From contig JBCCLK010000002.1 in the NCBI GenBank assembly GCA_039026935.1, forward strand, positions 62,001 through 126,000: a stretch of DNA of 64,000 nt, in the 5' to 3' direction. The notes beneath the pieces were generated by a model. It saw only the letters and a program-made list of their open reading frames with translations, was not told where the DNA came from and made no database searches. The translations under genes were made by a program, and so were the position numbers. The DNA is from MH13 sp039026935 (GTDB taxonomy: Bacteria; Pseudomonadota; Alphaproteobacteria; Rhizobiales; MH13). How positions within the stretch are numbered: the first letter of the stretch is position 1; the number at the start of each line of letters is the position of its first letter. Of this stretch, positions 44,494-53,207 are shown one piece after another.

Positions 44494-45234
44494 TTACTCG
44501 CCTTGCTGAATTCGCTCGCGTAGCTCACGCGCCCGCTCTTCAAGCGCATCCTGGAGATCATTGGACGGCGGCGGCGTCTCCGCTGCCAAGGTTGCCGCGC
44601 GCTCACGGGCCAGCTGTTCGGCAGCGATGAGCACGGACGAATCAAAACCCTCTCCATCAAAAGCAGCCGTGAAGCCAGACAGCGAGAAGGCAAAAGGAAC
44701 CGCCCTCCCCGCCTCGTTGAGAGCAGTAACAGTAAACTCGCCACCGGCTTTCATGGAATCGACGAGTGCGTCCGTCGCTTCAAACTCCACAAAGCAGTTC
44801 TGCGGATAGCAGATACGGAACTGGCCGGTGATGGGCGACCCGTCATCGACCTGGCCGCGAACACCCTCCGGGATCTGCAACCGTGTCGGAAGGATCGTCA
44901 GCATCTGCCGACTGCCGCCTTCATTTTCGACGATCTGCATGGCAGCAACGGTCACGCCTTCAACCTGAAGTTCGCGCGCGCGCGTGTTACAAACGCGCTG
45001 ACTGGACCGCTGATCTACGCCGCAGACTTTGATCCAGTTCAGATCGGGCAGGCTGTCAGCAAGAGCAGCAGCCTCAGCAGGATCCACGCTTTCGATGATC
45101 TGTTGCAGTTGCTGTTCGGGCGTTAGCTGTTGTTGTGCCTCTTGGGCCATCAGCGATGCAGGCAAAGCAGACAGTAAAACCCCAAAAGCAAGACGCAACG
45201 GGGCGTTATGGTTTCGGGTGAAGGGAAACGACAT
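44494..45234 (-). CDS. ialB: Invasion-associated locus B (IalB) family protein
   Basis: A 246-residue exported protein of the IalB family, named from Bartonella but widespread in free-living relatives. A signal peptide of about 30 residues (APLRLAFGVLLSALPASLMA) precedes a Gln-rich stretch and the IalB domain with paired cysteines (VCGV Cys71, RVCNTR Cys82) and FRICYPQNCFVEF. The last 40 residues are helical and Glu/Arg-rich. The ATG at 45234 has GGAG 8 bases upstream; the frame's further 28 codons are not signal-like. Role in the envelope is unknown. Confidence 0.85.
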   Translation of the reverse strand: MSFPFTRNHNAPLRLAFGVLLSALPASLMAQEAQQQLTPEQQLQQIIESVDPAEAAALADSLPDLNWIKVCGVDQRSSQRVCNTRARELQVEGVTVAAMQIVENEGGSRQMLTILPTRLQIPEGVRGQVDDGSPITGQFRICYPQNCFVEFEATDALVDSMKAGGEFTVTALNEAGRAVPFAFSLSGFTAAFDGEGFDSSVLIAAEQLARERAATLAAETPPPSNDLQDALEERARELRERIQQGE

Positions 45235-45697
45235 TCCTAAATCTCCAAAATCATTTGGGCCCGAGCGTCCTACTCTGCTCAAGCATTCAATTCTCCTGCG
45301 CCTGCCAGACGCAGCCATATCTTTTCACAATCGACAAGTTGATGTCAGCACAGCGTCATCAATACAATTTTTGTCGAGCAAATAAGGCACGTTCAGGGCT
45401 GGCTTACCTGAAACATGTCCAAGCGGCCAATTCGCGTATGACCGCGAGCCCAACGAGCGCATTTGCGGTGAGTATTGATGGGTCCTGTAGCCAACTTGGT
45501 GCGCCTTGGCCAGACGAAAACAGGTCAAACGAAACAACGTGGATGTGATTGCCTGTTTGATGCCGGACGGGCACAGTTGCTTCTATGAAGCGCTGGTCCA
45601 TTAGCTTTCCAATGTCGATCTCGCGAGATATCTGGACAGGTGCCAAGGTGCGCATTCTACTGGGCCCTCAAGCGAATCAACGTCTCTGATTGAGGTC
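45235..45697. other. 463-bp divergent gap ialB/solute-binding protein
   Basis: It must carry promoters for both genes. Minus-strand frames at 45404-45655 and 45325-45537 lack ribosome sites and protein-like composition. No RNA or repeat was recognised. Confidence 0.5.
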
Positions 45698-47518
45698 ATG
45701 CCACCTATGCGTTTGCTGGTCGCTCTGAATGTCTTTTTGGCCGCTGCACTTACGCCCACCGGCTATGGCGCAATGGCCGAAGACGCGGACGGCGTGACGC
45801 ATGCCGTGGCGATGCACGGTTCGCCGCTCCATCCAGCTGATTTTGAGCATTTTAACTATGTGAATCCCGACGCTCCAACGGGCGGTTCTATCCGTTTCGG
45901 CTTGCGCGGCACCTTTGACAGTGTGAACCCACTTATCGTGCGCGGTTCGCCGGTTTGGTGGGTCCGTGGTTGGGTCTGGGAAAGCCTTGCAACGCGTGGT
46001 CGAGATGAAGCCTTCACGTTGTATGGGCTTCTGGCGTCTAAGATTATCGTGCCAGATGATCGCACCTATGTAACGTTCGTGATTGATGAGCGTGCACGCT
46101 TCTCAGATGGCGAGCCGGTGACTGTCGATGATGTCGTGTTTTCGATGGAACTCTTACGGGAGCATGGACGTCCCAGTCAGCGTAGTGCTTACGGCCAAAT
46201 TACAGGCATTGAGCGTGATGGCGAACGGTCGGTAACGTTTCACCTCGGCGACGGCTCAAACCGCGAATTGCCTCTCCTCATGGGGCTGATGCCAGTCCTG
46301 CCTGAGCATGCCATGACAGAAGAGGTTTTCACCCAAACAAGCCTGGAGCCACCCATCGGGAGCGGGCCCTACAAACTTGCCCGCGTCGATCAGGGACGCC
46401 TGGCAGTCTTTGAGCGTGATCCAAACTATTGGGGTGCCAATAAGGCCGTTAACATCGGGCAGTTCAATGTGGATGAGTTCGCCATCGAATACTTCCGAGA
46501 TGAAACGGCCATGTTCGAGGCTTTCGCCAACGGGCGTTTAGATCTGTATGCCGAAAGCGATCCGGTGGATTGGCTTAATGCCTATACCTTTCCTGCTGCA
46601 CAGTCAGGCGCGATTGTCCAAAGCGCATTGACTGACGAACGCCCCAAAGCGCCAAGCGGGTATGTCTTCAACACGCGGCGTGCCCTGTTCCAAGATGTCC
46701 GCGTGCGTGAGGCGCTAACACTTTTGTTTGATTTCGAGTGGATCAACCAGACGATTTTTGCAGGCCAGTACGAGCGCACCGAGGGCTTTTTTCACGGCTC
46801 AGAATTGTCGTCCATCGGCGAGGTAGCCAGCGACGAGGAACGTGCAGTTTTAGCGACGCATATGGATGCAGTTTCGCCCGACGTGCTCGCTGGAACTTGG
46901 CGGACTGCCACATCCGACGGCAGCGGCCGCGACCGTGCCAATGTGCGCGCTGCGTTAGGGCTGCTGCAGGAGGCAGGTTGGCGTCTTGAAGGGCGCCAGT
47001 TGGTAAATGAGAGGGGTAACCCGTTCGCCTTCGAGCTTCTTACCTCCTCGGCAAGCGCTGAACGCGTCGCACTTGCCTACGCGCAAACACTGCAGCTGGC
47101 TGGTATTGAGATGACCGTTCGAGTGATCGACGGTGCGCAATTTGAAGAACGTCGCAGGGTCTTCGATTTCGACATGATCCCCTACGTCTGGTCCCAGTCG
47201 CTTTCACCGGGCAATGAACAGTACAATCGTTTTGGGCCAGTGTCAGCTGACCAGGAGGGTTCGTTCAACATGGCAGGGATCACCGAGCCAGGTGTCACGG
47301 CGGCGATCGATGCTTTGGTTCGTGCGTCAACCCGCGAAGAGTTAGTCTCAGCAGCACGGGCACTGGACAGGCTTTTGATCTCTGGCAGTTACGTCGTACC
47401 TCACTATCACGCCCCTGCGCAGTGGATCGCACATGCCGCCGCGGTCAGGTTTCCCCAGACCAGTTCGGTCTGGGGCTATCAGTTCTACACGCCCAACACG
47501 ATCTGGATCGCCCCATGA
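45698..47518 (+). CDS. Peptide-type extracellular solute-binding protein (SBP_bac_5)
   Basis: A 606-residue periplasmic binding protein of the oligopeptide/YejA-like group. The signal peptide ends near GAMAED (about 27). Family segments are GGSIRFGLRGTFDSVNPL, DDRTYVTFVIDERARFSDG, VTVDDVVFSMELLREHG and IGSGPYKLARVDQGRLAVFE. No permease or ATPase gene is next to it, so it is an orphan receptor or uses a distant transporter. An alternative ATG is at 45707. Its TGA overlaps the next gene's start as ATGA. Confidence 0.92.
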   Translation: MPPMRLLVALNVFLAAALTPTGYGAMAEDADGVTHAVAMHGSPLHPADFEHFNYVNPDAPTGGSIRFGLRGTFDSVNPLIVRGSPVWWVRGWVWESLATRGRDEAFTLYGLLASKIIVPDDRTYVTFVIDERARFSDGEPVTVDDVVFSMELLREHGRPSQRSAYGQITGIERDGERSVTFHLGDGSNRELPLLMGLMPVLPEHAMTEEVFTQTSLEPPIGSGPYKLARVDQGRLAVFERDPNYWGANKAVNIGQFNVDEFAIEYFRDETAMFEAFANGRLDLYAESDPVDWLNAYTFPAAQSGAIVQSALTDERPKAPSGYVFNTRRALFQDVRVREALTLLFDFEWINQTIFAGQYERTEGFFHGSELSSIGEVASDEERAVLATHMDAVSPDVLAGTWRTATSDGSGRDRANVRAALGLLQEAGWRLEGRQLVNERGNPFAFELLTSSASAERVALAYAQTLQLAGIEMTVRVIDGAQFEERRRVFDFDMIPYVWSQSLSPGNEQYNRFGPVSADQEGSFNMAGITEPGVTAAIDALVRASTREELVSAARALDRLLISGSYVVPHYHAPAQWIAHAAAVRFPQTSSVWGYQFYTPNTIWIAP

Positions 47519-49230
47519 AAAATGCCATTTCCAGCACCGCCGCACCGTCCGAAAGCCGTGAGGGCCGCTCTGCCTCCACGGTAAAGCCGTGCCCCAACTG
47601 GGGGCCTTTGACGATACGCTCCCTTCTCGACAAGTGGTCCAATGCGGGCGGCGATGCAGTGTATTTGGAAGATGCAGATGGTGAGCAGATCACGTTCAGA
47701 GCAATGCATCGCCATGTGGCCAGCTTATCCGCATTTTTGAGCTCGCAGCGGTTGCGTCCAGGTGATTGCATTCTGATCCGCGCTGGCCGAAGGGTAGAGG
47801 GTCTGATGGCGCTCCTCGCGGCTTGGTCAGCGGGCATCAACGTATGCGTTGTTCCTGAAAGTATGAGCGTGCGGCAGGCCACTGAGGGCGCCGTATCTTT
47901 TGCGCCGAAAATGGCGATCGAAGCAGGACGCATCGATCAAAGCTCTTGGGAAACACCAAGGATCTTAGAACTTTCAGCCCATCTGTTCACGATCCGGATG
48001 GTCGGGTGCTTCGGCTCGGCACCAGATGGCCTTGTTGACCTTTCCAGCGTTACGGATACGCTGACAGATCAGGCGCTGAAAGAGAGTAAAGACACCTCTG
48101 GCAGCGCGACTATCTCGTTTTTGCATCATCGCGGCGATGGCGGACTGGAACGCATTACACGTGATCAACCCCAGCTTCTTAGTCAGGCCCTGGCAAGCGC
48201 TGTTACAGCTTCTCTAACCAACGATTGCGAGATCGGCACAGCCTATGACCCGTTAAGCGCGCATGGTCTTCTTGCGGTCGCACTACCCGCGCTTTTGGTC
48301 GGCACACGCGCCACCTTCTTTGACCCGGTGCAGAGAGCTTTGGACGCACATTTTCAGTTATGGCAAAGCGAAAAACCAGATCGCAGATTGGTCCTACCGG
48401 CAGGTTTCAGCCAAAAGGTCGGCTTTGATACCAACAGCAAAGCGCCCGGCATCCGGGTTTGGGTGTCAAATGGTCCGGCACCAGCACGGTTGCCCGCAAA
48501 GGACCGCCTTTTGGTCGATTGTGGCGGTGTTGCTCTTCTTCCAGGCCGGCTTGATAGCGAGGGAAACACGGTCCTGCAGCCAGGCGCAATCGTTGTAGAG
48601 CCTGTCAAAGGCGATGGCATATCTTTTGGCACACTGCGCCTGAAGGCGGAGCCTCAAGACAAAAGGCGAACTGGCACTGTTCGTCATGGGGAACTTCAAC
48701 TCTCAAGCCCCCTTGCCGGGACCATGCAAGGCCGCACCGAAGAGGCACAGCCAACTGGCGTGGCTGTTCGTTTGGCTGAAGATAGTAAAAAACGGCCAGT
48801 TTATGTGCTCGTCCGCGAAGATGGTCCAGCCGTTTGGATTGGCAATCAGCGCGCTCACATCGCTGCGATCAACCGGACGTTGGGTCTTACCGCGCGGTGG
48901 CAAGATGCCGCGGCCTTTTCACTGCCCGATCCAGTGCTCGGCAACCGCATCGAAGTTGCCGTTGAGCCTCGAATGAAGCAAGGCGAGACCGCCTCACTGC
49001 CGACGTTGGAGACCGTACGCACTATGCTGCGCGAGAGCGGCATCAGTGACGCGGCTTTACCTGTGAGGATACATCTTGTGGTTCAGGTTCCTCGGCGGGG
49101 TCGCAATGCGGTCAATGTAGAAGCATTGGACAGCATGCGGCTCGACGACGCGCTTGAGGCAATGGGCGAGGCTATCGAAGCAAACGATAGCGGGGAACTC
49201 CTGCCCGCCACTCAGGCCGCTGTTGCCTGA
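47515..49230 (+). CDS. Degenerate acyl-adenylate-forming (ANL) superfamily homologue
   Basis: A 571-residue protein with the overall ANL (acyl-CoA synthetase) layout. The N-terminal domain has GPLTIRSLLDKWSNAGGDAV and RPGDCILIRAGRRVEGLMA (81-99); the C-terminal subdomain has PDPVLGNRIEVAV. The catalytic motifs are gone. The Ser/Thr-rich P-loop is FLHHRGDGGLERITR (202-216), the YGxTE region is VDCGGVALLPG (334-344), and the C-terminal lysine segment is VPRRGRNAVNVEAL (525-538) without lysine. It is ATGA-coupled to the solute-binding protein. A binding or scaffold role is inference. Confidence 0.8.
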   Translation: MKNAISSTAAPSESREGRSASTVKPCPNWGPLTIRSLLDKWSNAGGDAVYLEDADGEQITFRAMHRHVASLSAFLSSQRLRPGDCILIRAGRRVEGLMALLAAWSAGINVCVVPESMSVRQATEGAVSFAPKMAIEAGRIDQSSWETPRILELSAHLFTIRMVGCFGSAPDGLVDLSSVTDTLTDQALKESKDTSGSATISFLHHRGDGGLERITRDQPQLLSQALASAVTASLTNDCEIGTAYDPLSAHGLLAVALPALLVGTRATFFDPVQRALDAHFQLWQSEKPDRRLVLPAGFSQKVGFDTNSKAPGIRVWVSNGPAPARLPAKDRLLVDCGGVALLPGRLDSEGNTVLQPGAIVVEPVKGDGISFGTLRLKAEPQDKRRTGTVRHGELQLSSPLAGTMQGRTEEAQPTGVAVRLAEDSKKRPVYVLVREDGPAVWIGNQRAHIAAINRTLGLTARWQDAAAFSLPDPVLGNRIEVAVEPRMKQGETASLPTLETVRTMLRESGISDAALPVRIHLVVQVPRRGRNAVNVEALDSMRLDDALEAMGEAIEANDSGELLPATQAAVA

Positions 49231-52200
49231 TCTGTTTCCGCAATCCGCGCGAGTTTCGACGCCAGAACCGCCGCCCCTTTTACCCGATCGTCAACCTTCG
49301 CCCAACTGCGCGTCAAGACGATTTTATGATCAGGCTTCACACGCGCTTGTCCGCCCTGCTGCGAGATGTATGTCATCAACCCGGCAGGGTTCGGGAATTC
49401 ATTGTTACGGAACGCGACGACAGCACCCTTCGGTCCAGCATCGAGCTTCTCAATGTGCGCACGACGGCACAGGACCTTGATGTAAACGATCTTCAACAGC
49501 CCTTCGACAGCCTCTGGCAACGGACCAAAACGGTCGATCATCTCAGCGCCGAAGCCATCGATCTCATCCACATCTTCAAGGGCTGAAAGGCGGCGATAGA
49601 GCTGCAAACGTAGCTGCAGGTCGGGCACATACTCTTCTGGTATCATGACCGGTGTTCCCAATGTGATCTGCGGCGACCATTGACCATCATCCTCGTCTGC
49701 GCCGTCACCCTCTTTGAGGCTCGCCACCGCTTCTTCGAGCATCTGTTGATAAAGCTCATAGCCGACTTCACGAATATGGCCGGATTGTTCTTCGCCCAGA
49801 AGATTACCGGCACCGCGAATATCAAGATCGTGGCTGGCAAGCTGGAAGCCGGCGCCCAGCGTCTCAAGGCTTTGTAAGACTTTAAGGCGGCGCTCGGCGA
49901 CATCTGTGATCTTCTGATCAGCAGGGATTGTGAAGAGCGAATAGGCCCGTGTCTTGGAGCGCCCTACCCGGCCACGCAACTGGTAAAGCTGGCCAAGGCC
50001 GAACATGTCGGAGCGGTGAACGATAAGCGTGTTGGCCGACGGGATATCAAGGCCTGATTCAACGATGGTGGTGGACAGGAGCACGTCAAACTTCCCGTCG
50101 TAGAACCCCTCCATAACCTCTTCGAGCATGGTGGCCGACATCTGTCCGTGACCGACGCCGACTTTCACCTCCGGCACGCTCTCTTCCAGGAAACGGCGGA
50201 CCTCCTCCAAGTCCTTGATGCGCGGCACCACATAAAAGCTTTGCCCGCCACGATAATGCTCACGCAGCAGTGTCTCGCGGATGATGAGCGGATCATAGGG
50301 CGAGACAAAGGTGCGCACGGCGAGCCTGTCGACCGGAGGCGTCGCGATGAGCGAGAGTTCCCGAACGCCGGTTAGTGCGAGTTGCAAGGTGCGAGGGATG
50401 GGCGTTGCGGAAAGCGTGAGGACATGAACGTCAGACCGCATTTCCTTCAGCCGCTCTTTGTGTGCCACGCCAAAATGCTGTTCCTCATCGATGATGAGAA
50501 GTCCAAGATCCTTGAAATTCACAGACTTACCGAGCAACGCGTGGGTGCCGACAACGATGTCCACCGTCCCGTCCTTAAGGCCCGCTTTCGTCTGCGACAG
50601 CTCCTTAGAGCCAACAAAGCGCGAGGCCTGACGGACATTCACCGGAAAGCCCTTAAATCGTTCGTGGAAGGTGGCAAAATGCTGTCGGGCGAGCAGTGTT
50701 GTCGGTACGACCACCGCGACCTGGCGGCCAGACAAACCGACCATGAAGGCCGCTCGCAGCGCGACCTCTGTCTTGCCAAAGCCAACATCGCCGCACACAA
50801 GCCGGTCCATGGGCTGGCCAGAGGATAAATCCTCAACAACCGACGTTATGGCGTTCAACTGATCTTCCGTCTCGTCATAAGGGAAGCGTGCGGCGAACTC
50901 CTCATAAAGGCCCTCGGGTGGGTCAATCGCAGGCGCGGTGCGTAGCGCCCGCTGGGCAGCGATCGCGATGAGCTTGTCAGCCATATCGCGGATGCGTTTT
51001 TTGAGCTTGGCCTTGCGCGCCTGCCATGCACCGCCACCAAGCTTGTCGAGAGTGGCCTGCGTCCCGTCAGCGCCGTAGCGGGTAAGAAGCTCGATATTTG
51101 TGACAGGAAGGAAGAGCTTGTCCCCGCCCGCATACTGGAGCTGCAGACATTCAATCGGTGCGCCTGCAACATCCAACGTCATCATGGCAACGAACTGACC
51201 AATGCCGTGATCAACATGAACCACATGATCGCCCGGTTGCAGGGTGGCAGCTTCGGTAAGAGCATCTTTGTTGGTGCGACGCGTTGTGCCGCGCACCATG
51301 CGCTCACCCAGGATATCAGTCTCCGTGATGACGGCTATGCTCTCGGTCTCAAATCCTTCCTCAATGGGAAGCACGGCAAGACCAACCAGCGCTTTTGGTA
51401 TGTCTGCGAGCGCATTGAGGCTGTCGATGGGCCGGACGTTGGCCATGTCATGATCAGCCAGAACTTGCGCCATCCGGTCACGTGACCCAGCAGACCAGCA
51501 AGCAACGGCAACGCGTTTGCCGCCATCTACAACGCTTGCCGCGTGCTCACGGACCGCATCAAACACATTACGGCTTTCCATCGCGCGCTCGGCGGTAAAA
51601 CTGCGCCCGGCTTTCGCGTGCGCATCGACATGTCGCTGACCCTCGGCAGGCTCGGCTGCAAAGGGCGAGAGATGCCAGGTGGATCGCCCGCTTAGCGCTT
51701 CGTCGAGCGACTCCTCACTCAAATAAAGCATGTCCGGCGGAGCCGGCTTGTAGCCTGCCTTTTCGCCCTGCTGCTCCAGCACGTCGATGCGAGCCTGATA
51801 ATAATCCTCAATGGTATCAAGCCGCTCTTTGCGTGCACCTCCTGCTAGATGATCGAACACCACAGGCGCGTTAGGCAGATGCTCGATGAGCGGCACGAGC
51901 TCGATCTCAAAGAACCCCAGCCAATGCTCCATGCCCTGCACACGGCGCCCTGATGAGATCGTCGTGTAAAGCACATCATCGCGCGAGGGAGCGCCAAAGT
52001 GACGAGCATAGGTGCGCCTGAATTGGCGGATGGTGTCGTCGTTAAGGCGGACTTCGCTCATCGGCAACAGATCAAGAGCGCGGCGGGTATCTTCAGAGCG
52101 TTGCGATTCGACCGAGAAGGTGCGTATCGATTCGAGCGTATCGCCGAAAAAATCGAGCCGTATAGGGCTTAGGGAACTCGGCGGGAAGAGATCGACGATG

Positions 52201-52727
52201 CCTCCACGGACGGCATACTCCCCTTTTTCGCGAACGGTAGAAGTCCTGTCGTAGCCGTTGGCTTCCAAGTAGCTAAGAACGCTGTCCATGGACCGCGACT
52301 GGCCAGGTGCTAGACTGAGAGCGAGTTGCGCGATGATCTCAGGCGTTTGCACCTTCTGCAGCAACCCATTCACCGTCGTGATCACGAGCACTGGTTCGCG
52401 GGAGCGACCATCGCGCAAACCTGCAAGCTTTGACAGGCCACTCAGCCGCTCAGCCACCCCATGCGCTGACGGCGACACGCGGTCATAAGGAAGGCAATCC
52501 CAAGGTGGGATGTTGATCACATCAACACCGGGCGCGAAGAAGCCGAGGGCCTCCTCAAAGGTCCGCGCACGCGGGCCATCACGCGCGACAAAGATAATAG
52601 GACCAGCCGCCTGACGTGCCATTTCAGACAGCGCCAGAGGTGCCACGCCATCGGGCACGGAAGACAGATTCGCCGTTCCTGCTTCATCGAGATGAAGCTC
52701 CGGCAGGAAGGAAAGCTTAAGTGTCAT
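49212..52727 (-). CDS. mfd: Transcription-repair coupling factor
   Basis: Translocase that removes stalled RNA polymerase and recruits UvrA. The 1171-residue product has the full domain order: UvrB-like N-terminus (with IPPWDCLPYDRVSP 73-86), the RNA-polymerase interaction domain (about 495-565, GDHVVHVDHGIGQFVAM), the RecG-like motor with Walker A GDVGFGKT (646-653) and DEEQ (747-750), the TRG motif region, and the C-terminal UvrA-masking D7 domain. It follows sdhE on the same strand. Its last 19 bp overlap the ANL-homologue stop end tail-to-tail. Confidence 0.97.
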   Translation of the reverse strand: MTLKLSFLPELHLDEAGTANLSSVPDGVAPLALSEMARQAAGPIIFVARDGPRARTFEEALGFFAPGVDVINIPPWDCLPYDRVSPSAHGVAERLSGLSKLAGLRDGRSREPVLVITTVNGLLQKVQTPEIIAQLALSLAPGQSRSMDSVLSYLEANGYDRTSTVREKGEYAVRGGIVDLFPPSSLSPIRLDFFGDTLESIRTFSVESQRSEDTRRALDLLPMSEVRLNDDTIRQFRRTYARHFGAPSRDDVLYTTISSGRRVQGMEHWLGFFEIELVPLIEHLPNAPVVFDHLAGGARKERLDTIEDYYQARIDVLEQQGEKAGYKPAPPDMLYLSEESLDEALSGRSTWHLSPFAAEPAEGQRHVDAHAKAGRSFTAERAMESRNVFDAVREHAASVVDGGKRVAVACWSAGSRDRMAQVLADHDMANVRPIDSLNALADIPKALVGLAVLPIEEGFETESIAVITETDILGERMVRGTTRRTNKDALTEAATLQPGDHVVHVDHGIGQFVAMMTLDVAGAPIECLQLQYAGGDKLFLPVTNIELLTRYGADGTQATLDKLGGGAWQARKAKLKKRIRDMADKLIAIAAQRALRTAPAIDPPEGLYEEFAARFPYDETEDQLNAITSVVEDLSSGQPMDRLVCGDVGFGKTEVALRAAFMVGLSGRQVAVVVPTTLLARQHFATFHERFKGFPVNVRQASRFVGSKELSQTKAGLKDGTVDIVVGTHALLGKSVNFKDLGLLIIDEEQHFGVAHKERLKEMRSDVHVLTLSATPIPRTLQLALTGVRELSLIATPPVDRLAVRTFVSPYDPLIIRETLLREHYRGGQSFYVVPRIKDLEEVRRFLEESVPEVKVGVGHGQMSATMLEEVMEGFYDGKFDVLLSTTIVESGLDIPSANTLIVHRSDMFGLGQLYQLRGRVGRSKTRAYSLFTIPADQKITDVAERRLKVLQSLETLGAGFQLASHDLDIRGAGNLLGEEQSGHIREVGYELYQQMLEEAVASLKEGDGADEDDGQWSPQITLGTPVMIPEEYVPDLQLRLQLYRRLSALEDVDEIDGFGAEMIDRFGPLPEAVEGLLKIVYIKVLCRRAHIEKLDAGPKGAVVAFRNNEFPNPAGLMTYISQQGGQARVKPDHKIVLTRSWAKVDDRVKGAAVLASKLARIAETDQATAA

Positions 52728-52764
52728 AGTTCGCGGTTTTGATGAGGAACGCGAGGAGGGAGCC

Positions 52765-53088
52765 TCAGCCGATGAAGACTGCTCCGCCGCCTTTATGGAA
52801 TGCGATGATGCGTTCCAGAAGTGGGCCTTGATAATTGGCTGGCAAGGGCTCTCGGCCTGTAATCCAGTTATAAAGATCAGGTTCTGGAACTTCCATCAAA
52901 AGCTCAAAGGCCGTGAGCTCTTCATCGCTCATCTCGCCCAAATTATGGTCGGCAAACGAGCCCAAGAGAATGTCGAGCTCTTTGGTGCCGCGGTGCCAGG
53001 CACGAAACATCATGCGCTTGCGACGCGTATCAAGCCCATCGGATGTGCGGCTCATGCCTGTGACGGAACGTCCAGCGGTTTCAGCCAT
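52765..53088 (-). CDS. sdhE: FAD assembly factor SdhE
   Basis: Promotes covalent flavin attachment to succinate dehydrogenase SdhA. The 107-residue product has the family RG-x-x-E segment in AWHRGTKELDILLGSF and the C-terminal LMEVPEPDLYNWITGREP. The ATG at 53088 (MAETAGRS) has GAGG 9 bases upstream. The frame continues to 53202, but those residues are not family-like. It sits between mfd and divergent recG. Confidence 0.9.
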   Translation of the reverse strand: MAETAGRSVTGMSRTSDGLDTRRKRMMFRAWHRGTKELDILLGSFADHNLGEMSDEELTAFELLMEVPEPDLYNWITGREPLPANYQGPLLERIIAFHKGGGAVFIG

Positions 53089-53207
53089 AGCGGACTGCCT
53101 CTCGATTTGGTGTGTTAGCCTCATAGAGCGCTGGGCTATGCCTGTCATCAGAAGATCGTTGGGGAGGAGCAGTTCGTTCTGGATGGAAACGCGGCCTCGC
53201 ACCCCGT

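Noticed and set aside
45404..45655. Possible small minus-strand gene in the ialB/solute-binding protein gap
   Set aside because: No ribosome site, no hydrophobic or domain pattern; treated as promoter DNA.
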